64,000 nt of DNA from Allolobophora icterica. Its lineage: Eukaryota > Annelida > Clitellata > Crassiclitellata > Lumbricidae. Below, in pieces: positions 57,701 through 64,000 of the stretch. Each line of letters starts with the position of its first letter. The first letter of the stretch is position 1. The position numbers were made by a program, and so were the translations under genes. The stretch covers positions 70,160,670 through 70,224,669 of the forward strand of contig OY744606.1 of assembly GCA_963556255.1 (NCBI GenBank). Reading direction: 5' to 3'. The notes beneath the pieces are model-generated. The model worked only from the letters and a program-made list of their open reading frames with translations. It made no database searches and had not been told where the DNA came from.

Positions 57701-59361
57701 TCTTGTTACCTTTAATTGGAAAGCCTTTGCAGGCTAAATACTGTGGACCGTATGTGGTTGAGAGACGGTTGGGTGAGGTTGATTATGTTGTGAGTACTCC
57801 TGATAGAAGGAAAACTAAACGGGTTGTACATGTGAATCTCATGAGGAGGTATTTGACAAGAGAATCTGATTGTGAGTCCGTTGCGGATGTGAATGTGGTG
57901 GTGCATGTTGGTACTAGTGTTGCTAATGATCATTGTTTGTTTTTGCAACATGTTGTGTTGGATCATCTGGAGGTGGAACAGAGCAGGCAATTGCGACAGT
58001 TGTTGATGGAGTTTCAGGAGGTCTTTAGTGATCGTCCTGGAACGACTTCAGTGGTACAGCATCACATTCAATTGGTTGAAGGTGCCAAGCCTGTTCACCA
58101 AGCGCCGTATCGGTTGCATCCGGAGAAAATGAAGGCGGTAAATACAGAAATTGCTGATTTACTTAAATCTGGTATCATTGAGGATTCAGATAGTCCATGG
58201 GCAGCTCCCATTCTAATGGTACCTAAACCTGATGGAACTTTACGTTTGTGCACGGATTTCCGCAAACTAAATGCCGTAACTGTGCCTGATCCATTTCCTA
58301 TGCCTAGGGTGGAGGCTTTAATTGATAGGGTGGCAGGCATGAAGTTCTTAACCAAACTGGATCTTACGAAGGGATTCTGGCAAATTTTGTTGGATTCTGA
58401 ATCGGTTCCTTTGACTGGGTTTGTGACGCCTAATGGACACTACCAGTGGCGCTATATGAGTTTTGGTTTAAGAAACGCACCTGCAACGTTCTCTAAACTA
58501 GTACGCAAATTGTTTAGGGGTTTGGAATCCTTTTGCGATGCCTATCTGGATGATGTCATCATTTTCAGTACCGATTGGGTGAATCATTTAGATCACTTGA
58601 AGCAGGTTTTACAGAGAGTGTCAACAGCTGGTTTAACTTTGAATGTTAAGAAGTGTGTTTTTGCCAATGCTGAGATTGATTTTTTGGGTCACCACATTGG
58701 GTTGAATTGTGTAAGACCTAGAACACAGAAGGTCGAGGTTTTGGTGAATTTCCCGACACCTATTAATAAGAAACAGGTTCAGTCGCTGTTAGGTTTAGCG
58801 GGGTATTATAGAAAGTATTTGCCTCATTATTCCGACTTAACTTTTCCTTTGACGGAGTTGTTAAAGAAGAACAGGAAATTTGAATGGTCTGATGGTGCTG
58901 AAAAGGCGTTTGTGGATTTGAAGTCTCGTTTATCTTCTAGGCCCATTTTGACTCCGCCTGATTATGATAAACCGTTTTGTATGGCAGTGGATGCTTCTAA
59001 TTTTTGTGTGGGAGCCTGTCTGTTTCAGGTACACGAGGGCTTGGAACATCCCATTTGCTTTCTGAGCCGGAAACTGAAGATCCACGAAATCCATTACTCT
59101 ACAGTGGAGAAAGAGGCGCTAGCTCTCGTGACGGCTGTACGAGCCTTTCAGGTGTACTTCGGTTCTGCGGCTGTGGTTGTTTATACGGATCATAGTCCGT
59201 TACAGTTCATAAACTCCATGGCTAACTACAACCAGAAACTGTTACGATGGAGCTTGGAGTTAGCTCAGTTCTCATTGGACATTCGTCATCGTCCTGGGAA
59301 ACTGAACTTTCTTCCCGATTTATTAAGTAGGCCGGCAACCACTTTGTATGTTCCCACTTAA
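54739..59361 (+). CDS. gag-pol: Gag-Pol polyprotein with integrase before reverse transcriptase
   Basis: A single 1540-residue frame encodes all replication functions of the retrotransposon. In order: a charged coiled coil at about 60-165; a gag capsid-like region at about 175-340; a CCHC knuckle at C398-C401-H406-C411; an aspartic protease motif DTGA at 479-482; the integrase zinc finger (H694, H701, C731, C734); the integrase core with D764, D824 and E860 (D-x59-D-x35-E); a GPY/F-like module near 985-1040 (KYCGPY); reverse transcriptase with YLDD at 1269-1272; and RNase H starting near D1418 (AVDASNF) with TDHSPL. Ordinary Gypsy elements place integrase last; here it precedes RT as in Copia, the diagnostic of Gmr1. 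Catalytic residues look intact. Gag and Pol are in one frame, without a frameshift or stop between them. Confidence 0.96.
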   Translation: METPVAAKSLTRDDIFDMSVDELKLEMERLGQDTKGLGKAQLQKGLDKIVSVISPKDDLKCKALELEAQKEEKDKAREFELTKIKLAQEAQERAQEKQAEAQERKERIAAEERKERREAQEKQVEERKEMREAEERRNRFEAEEKDKQRQFQLDLKRLGGYWVETEEVRVADKFQMSTAVKFVPKFDEGDVEHYLMAFEKAMLIHKCPKDKWPALVHTQLTGKAQKVFSALSLEECQDYDVLKRALLTAYARVPEYYRQRFRTLKKGDLETYSNFAFRMSLPFQSWLDGENAFNDVDKMREVFLLEQFVNCLSTDIHRWIIERKPGSLAVASKLADEYAVLFKPYNVGPVIGAKVQSDLHVVDSGRNLGQVYRSPPISPSGSRKQVSFGKEFGGAVSCRFCHKSGHTISQCWKFNGKNEKRSQGVDKFSSWDSPNVGLVQDMQQEVVSSQVHVKYLPYCEQALLCQNEGSLRRLTILRDTGALQSLISSDRLGPGDYVETDDMRLIQGVVGEPIEIPLVVVRIYSAYVSGAVLCGLVQKLPGGIDLLLGNDLINLPPVDVAVVTRAQTVGDCVDAVNNAVNFQDLSSGSLKCDEFESETYGLNELFEQSGSSMPGVGDFVSRKELINLQRADVSLRSLFDLASSNVQESRRNFYEVRHDVLTRHWTNRVTPENFGLTQIVVPFGLRTKLLCVAHDIPSSGHLGTQKTLDRLLRHFWWPGVFKQVREYCRTCDVCQRLGKGAEQIRAPLINLPVVDRPFSRLSMDVVGPLSICDRSRNRFILTIMDLATHYPLAFPLRTHTAQEVAKALISVFTMFGFPDELLSDCGSEFMSDLMQIFLHECQVFQMKSSPFHPQTNGCLERFHRTLKDMLKAVGEQFPGSWDEILPWVLFAYREVPVQGLGFSAFDLTFGRDVKGPLQLIKRSWLKDDIVNDLSKSNLIDFVLDLRERIRTGMQVVNDNEMIAKSKSKLWYDRKAQMVVFNEGDKVLLLLPLIGKPLQAKYCGPYVVERRLGEVDYVVSTPDRRKTKRVVHVNLMRRYLTRESDCESVADVNVVVHVGTSVANDHCLFLQHVVLDHLEVEQSRQLRQLLMEFQEVFSDRPGTTSVVQHHIQLVEGAKPVHQAPYRLHPEKMKAVNTEIADLLKSGIIEDSDSPWAAPILMVPKPDGTLRLCTDFRKLNAVTVPDPFPMPRVEALIDRVAGMKFLTKLDLTKGFWQILLDSESVPLTGFVTPNGHYQWRYMSFGLRNAPATFSKLVRKLFRGLESFCDAYLDDVIIFSTDWVNHLDHLKQVLQRVSTAGLTLNVKKCVFANAEIDFLGHHIGLNCVRPRTQKVEVLVNFPTPINKKQVQSLLGLAGYYRKYLPHYSDLTFPLTELLKKNRKFEWSDGAEKAFVDLKSRLSSRPILTPPDYDKPFCMAVDASNFCVGACLFQVHEGLEHPICFLSRKLKIHEIHYSTVEKEALALVTAVRAFQVYFGSAAVVVYTDHSPLQFINSMANYNQKLLRWSLELAQFSLDIRHRPGKLNFLPDLLSRPATTLYVPT

Positions 59362-59509
59362 TTAGATATCCATACGTGGACTTCTTCTGTAAATACTTTG
59401 GAATAGGTATATTAGTTGTTGTGTATAGTTTTTTCTTTGGGTAGTTAAGATTTCTTGTGCATATAAGTCGGAAACCCTGTGGTTTCCTCTTCCTTGGGAT
59501 CCGGGGGTA

Positions 59510-59997
59510 TGTTAGATGTTGCCCTCTTGGTCCATATGTACTCTCCCGTGTCTGAGTCGCACTTGACCGGCTCCTTGAGAGGAGCGGCCCGGGAAAGTAC
59601 TATATAAGGGAAGGAGGCCCTAGGATTGTCGAGTTTGGCCTTTGTTCGTGACCTGACGAGGTCTTTTCTGTTTCGAGTATTTTTAAAGGCCAAGTCTCGA
59701 GTTGTACGCATGTTAATTAAGTAAATGCCGTATGAGGCTTAACTGCGTTATATTTCGTTGTTTCGTGTCCACTGTGACCAACAATGCTGATTACCGAGTT
59801 TACCGTATTTGAACTCTTATAATTACGAAGAAGAGACACGTTTGTAATACTTCTTTGCTGTATCGTCTTCTGATGTTCTGGACGGTTTGCTCCTTTGAAA
59901 TGGTAGCCTTATTCGTACTATTGTAATTTTAAATAAAACTACAAAATTCATACTCCTAGTTCGAGCTTATTACTATTTAATTCATTGGGACCTAACA
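59510..59997 (+). repeat. Right LTR (488 bp)
   Basis: Same length as the left LTR and, in a base-by-base reading, no difference noticed. It is preceded by a purine-rich stretch (GGGATCCGGGGGTA). Confidence 0.96.
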
Positions 59998-60010
59998 ACA
60001 TACATACACA

Positions 60011-60206
60011 CAGGGGCGTAACTTTGGTCTAAAAGTGGGGATACCAATTTCTTACATACACGAAGCAAGGCGGAGACTGCAGTTTCTGGGAAGGCACAAT
60101 AATAAAATATTGATTGACATTGTTCCAAAAGGTGGGGGTACGGTACCCCAGTCCAAAAAGTGGAGGTACGGGCACCCCTCGTACCCCCCCAGAAATTATG
60201 CCTATG
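60011..60206 (+). mobile_element. 196-bp hAT-type MITE
   Basis: It begins CAGGGGCGTAACTTTGG and ends GAAATTATGCCTATG. The exact 8-bp duplication is CATACACA (60003-60010, 60207-60214). It is the best preserved copy of the family seen at 17776, 27523, 29466 and 30625. Confidence 0.88.
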
Positions 60207-60214
60207 CATACACA

Positions 60215-61377
60215 CATACATACATACATAGTTTTACATACTTTTGCGTATGTTAACTGAGTAATTGAAGAGTCGCATAAAATATGATGAAACTAAGAGA
60301 CTGATTTAATCGTATTGCAACTGTAGGGCATCCATGGCATCCATGGCATACTCAGAAATAACATCACAAACACCATTAGAGGACCGACTTCAGAAGAAGT
60401 TAAGAGAAATCGTAAAGGCAGAGTGCTTACTCTGCAGTTGTCCACATAGTAGGTTATGTCACACGGTCTGAAGCTACGATCGTGTATTTTTGGTTTTCGT
60501 GCTGAAGGCTTTTTCGTGTAGGTACCCTGCGTTACAAGGCATGAGCAATTATTAAATTAAGTGTAGAAATGAAAACAAATAATCTAAATTCTGTACTAAT
60601 ACGCAAGATTTAAACCATTATTAGACTGTGGCCTATGATCCTATAATACTGAATCACATTAATAAGACGTTCGCGTAGTCCACAATTTACTGGAGTTATT
60701 AGCACTATTCCAGAGGCTGATAGTGAACACGATGGAACAGGAGAAATAGGATAGAGCACAGAATCAGTGAATAATAATTGCTGAGAGCGATGGAGGAAGA
60801 AAGCTCACTGACTACACTAGAAAATCGACAATAAGGAAATGGATTGTAGACTTTCATTTATAAAGAGTCCGTGAAGGAAGAGTACAGAATATATAGTACA
60901 CTCCAATCTCTCTTAATTATAATTAGTGGAACGGAAACGAATTCACTTCCCCACTTCGGTCTGGAGACGGTGTCCCACAACCGAATCTCTCAGAGCCCCT
61001 AACTGTCCTACCCTGGCAAATTTGGTACTGGCTTCCTGGTAGCAGCTTGTCAGTTGTATGAATCCTAAGCCTAATCGTACACTCACACTTCGTGGCAATT
61101 GATGCAGCTACCGTGATTTGTTTGTTATTTGTGTTGATGATTTGAGTTGATGGGAAAGTCAATGGAGCGTTACGTTTTCAGATGGCTCTGTTTACGTAGA
61201 CCTAATACCCATTTGTATATAGGTTAAATATACGTTTAGTGTATAGTTAAATATTTACAGCATGCAGCTTGTATCGGAAAGGAAAGGGCAGTCTGTATAG
61301 TCGGTAGGCTGTGGTAGACTATAGCTGCAAGTTTAGGCAAGCTTAGTCTGCTGTAGCCTAGGCCCTAAGCCTACACT
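60215..61377. other. Stretch without recognised gene
   Basis: I see no conserved exon. CATCCATGG is tandemly repeated at about 60329-60350. Confidence 0.4.
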
Positions 61378-61614
61378 TATTTATTTTATTTATTTATTTA
61401 TTCCGGATATTTCTATAGCGCCTCTCGAAGTCTACTACTACTCAGAGGCGCTCCCGACTACAGCATTTGATACTGTGCCGGAATTTTCACGCCGAAGCGC
61501 CACGAGCAATTGCGAGTGAAGGACTTGCCCAAGGTCCGTACGCAGCGGCTAGAGTGGGATTCGAACCTGCAACCCTCCGGTCACAAAGCGCCGAACTTAC
61601 CACTGAGCCCCACT
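61378..61614 (-). mobile_element. tRNA-derived SINE, copy 3
   Basis: A minus-strand copy with tail (TTTATTTATTTATTCCGG) and B box GGTTCGAATCCCACTC. The head is cut short at GGGGCTCAGTGG and the target duplication is unclear. Confidence 0.88.
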
Positions 61615-64000
61615 TGTTTTATTTTAGTAGATAGAATTTCAGTTCCTTTCTAAAATAAGCTTATAACTATTTACTTTCTAGAGTTCATTATTGAGTAGAT
61701 GTGAACAGAAAACAGTATTATTGTTGACTGTTGATACGTACAAAGAGTTTGCTGACTGATTTGATAAACATGTCATGAAGAGGCTTTACATTCGGGTGAA
61801 ACACGCTCTTCTCATCCCCCGCACGAGTTGGCCTAAAGCGTTTCGGCTCCATGCTGCCTGTAGCCTACTGTTCGAAAAAAATATATCATTCCAGCGATCA
61901 TTTTGTAAGAATATCCTATAGAAATTCATTTTTACATAGTTAACATGCTATGCTTTGATGATTATAATTATTATAACCAATACATACAACCTTTGAGCAA
62001 AAATGTGATAAATTTTTACATTTTCATGGCAATTAATACTGAGCTCTCATATAATTATAGGCTTATGCATTAGGCCTATGCGTGAACATATTATATAGGC
62101 CTGTGTATTCTTTTAGGCTATATATATATAGTTATATGTATATAGGCCTAATAATATATATTCGTATTTATTGACAAGCTCACTGACAAAGCGCAGTAAG
62201 TAAAATTGAAACATATGACAGTACAGTTATCAAGATCATATAGAACACACATCTTGGCAGCCTGTTAGGCGCCCGCTCATTTTACTGCTGTCCCCTAGGG
62301 AGTGTAAGGCTGAGGCGCGTCTTTCAAGATCTTGTGTTCTTCGAGAGAGTGTTACCATTCATCAATTTCCCCTCCCCATATAAGGTCCTGATCGAGCGCT
62401 GTGCGTAGAGATAACAGCAGAAGACTTTTGGATTGTAACCCTATGTGCCGATTCAATTTGATATTTCATATTGTACCACCGCGCTAGCTATGGAATGCAT
62501 ACTATTAATTTTCATATGCATGCACGTACGTGAAAGATGAAAAACTATTTTCCTACTTAGACATTTTGCAGTAAGGGTGACCCATCTTTTCAGAAGGACC
62601 TCGCCTATTTCCTGTCCTTAAAAAGGTTCTTGGTCGTGATACTGATCATCAAATGTTTGTCATATAGGCCTAGTGATATAGATTTTCATCAACATCGTGA
62701 TAATATAAGGCTAGGCATAATTATTATGTTCCGAAAATTTACTATATATCATATACTTACATGTAAGTGAGTTTGTTGTAGACAGAATAGGTCTGTAGTT
62801 TTTAAACAACGTAGATTAGTCGAGATCCCATGCGTCGCAAGGTTGAATTACGTTGTCAATGAACAAAATATAAGCAGTATTCTGATGATGGATTTCATTC
62901 AAGCGTGAACGTCGCAAAATCTGTCACAGATTGACGGATTCTTGAATCTGTGGACCCTAAACAGCACGTGTTAACTTGAACGAGTCGTAACAGTTTAGGA
63001 GATTCCGCGGTTGTCATAATAGAACGTAACAAGCCGATAACTCCTGTAACGAAAACAAACTGTAGTCAACAAACAGTCGCTGCACGAAGCGGTGGAGCAT
63101 GTGCTGGCTCCATCCAGGTAGGCCGACTTATCGAACCAATCACGTGTAACGACATTCAGGTGAGCCATGCAGGTGATGACGTATACTGAAGCGCAGGCTT
63201 TTTGCCATGAGTCAGAGCGCGTGTTGTTGATATTCAATAGTTCATTGTTTGCCTGTATGGGGCCTCAAGGTGGAACCTGACACCGCCTGACTTCTGCTAG
63301 CTTTAACCTCTTCCCCAGCTGACTCTTTGTGGTTACGGAGTCGAGGAACACCACAAAACCCTCCGAATAAAAATAAAATCACCTGTCATTGCAATTATTT
63401 TGCATAATTATTCAGATAAATTGTTATTTCACGTTGGCTAAGACGTGCATTGTTACAATGCATGTGAAGGGATTTCCATACTGTAACCTACTCAGCACCG
63501 GACAGAAGATTGTAAAACCTATCGGTTGGCGTATTGATTGAGTTATAACATTGACTGAATGCTTAGTACATTGATTGACTGGCTGGCTGACTGACTCGCT
63601 TGCTCGCTCACCCACTTACTCATTCACTCACTCACAGATAGATAGATCTATGGATTAAAGTATGCCTACGATATCATTCTGTCGAATGGACTTACACAGA
63701 TACTCCACGTAAAAAGCCTGACGTCAACCGATACTTCCTGTGTAAAATGGTTGGTTTAATTACTTCAACTTCTTTGTTCGACTTGTAGCAAGCCAGTCAA
63801 GCGTGACGCTTTATTTTCTTCGCTATTTCTGGAGCAGTTGAAGCAAGGGCGGATCCAGAGCTGCGTGAGTCGTCCTGCGTGAGTCGCATTTCCTTCGGCT
63901 AAATTCTTCTGACTCGCTTCTGTTGGGTAATATCACACGCCTGTCAATTCCGAATAATGAGATCAAAGAAAGGCCTACACGTCTACTAATAAGGAGTCTG
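61615..64000. other. Right end of window, no supported gene
   Basis: Only short AT repeats (about 62120-62160), TAGGCCTA-type motifs and a GACT/GCTC-rich simple region at about 63560-63630 are visible. A minus-strand frame at 62995-63237 is open, but shows no family signature. Confidence 0.4.

Larger units (their letters stand above)
54135..59997 (+). mobile_element. Full-length Gmr1-like Ty3/Gypsy LTR retrotransposon
   Basis: The 5863-bp element has two 488-bp LTRs (TGTTAG...CTAACA), a tRNA-Pro-type primer site, one 1540-codon gag-pol frame without stops, and a G-rich polypurine stretch (CGGGGGTA) before the right LTR. The flanking host sequence is ACAT on both sides, a 4-bp target duplication inside an ACAT array. 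By eye the LTRs look identical, so insertion was recent and the element may be active. No env-like frame is present. Domain order gag-PR-INT-RT-RH is that of the Gmr1 group. Confidence 0.95.

Noticed and set aside
62995..63237. 80-residue minus frame as the iRhom 5' exon
   Set aside because: It has no convincing donor after the ATG and no similarity to iRhom N termini that I recognise.

Overview
The window is eukaryotic: long AT-rich introns, GT-AG exons, no operons, and dense microsatellites and transposable elements. An intact Ty3/Gypsy element has its integrase domain ahead of reverse transcriptase, the order of the Gmr1 group known from deuterostomes. That, tRNA-derived SINEs and the very common TAGGCCTA motif suggest a marine invertebrate deuterostome, probably an echinoderm. 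I cannot name the species.

Layout. (1) 222-15962, minus strand: 22 in-phase exons (686 codons) of a strawberry notch/FORGETTER1-type helicase-like gene, whose 3' end lies beyond the left edge. Its introns hold a complete non-autonomous Helitron (9209-10584) packed with small palindromes. (2) 17.7-28 kb: intergenic and repeat-rich. It holds hAT-type MITEs with exact 8-bp target duplications, an NHL-repeat pseudogene broken by one of them, a long palindrome, a broken unknown gene, a degenerate satellite and a SINE. (3) 28162-40933, minus strand: 11 in-phase exons (738 codons plus stop) of an iRhom (inactive rhomboid). Its 5' end was not found. An intronless alpha-1,2-fucosyltransferase gene (35147-36367) sits in one intron on the same strand. 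(4) 41-64 kb: a repeat island. It holds a CGTACG-rich MITE, a palindrome split by a hAT-like element, a 5'-truncated LINE, a nested pair of hAT MITEs, LINE fragments, SINEs, a 99-bp minisatellite, and a young full-length Gmr1-like retrotransposon (54135-59997) with apparently identical LTRs. I see no host gene I can support from 41 kb to the right end.

The three host genes are functionally unrelated as far as can be seen: a nuclear chromatin/transcription regulator, an ER trafficking pseudoprotease and a Golgi glycosyltransferase. The most notable features are the palindrome-array Helitron, the Gmr1-like element, the split palindrome, the nested hAT MITEs, the nested fucosyltransferase gene, and the sharing of a 3' tail between a SINE family and a LINE. 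Exons were found by eye from conserved motifs, splice sites and phase; no alignment or transcript data were available.
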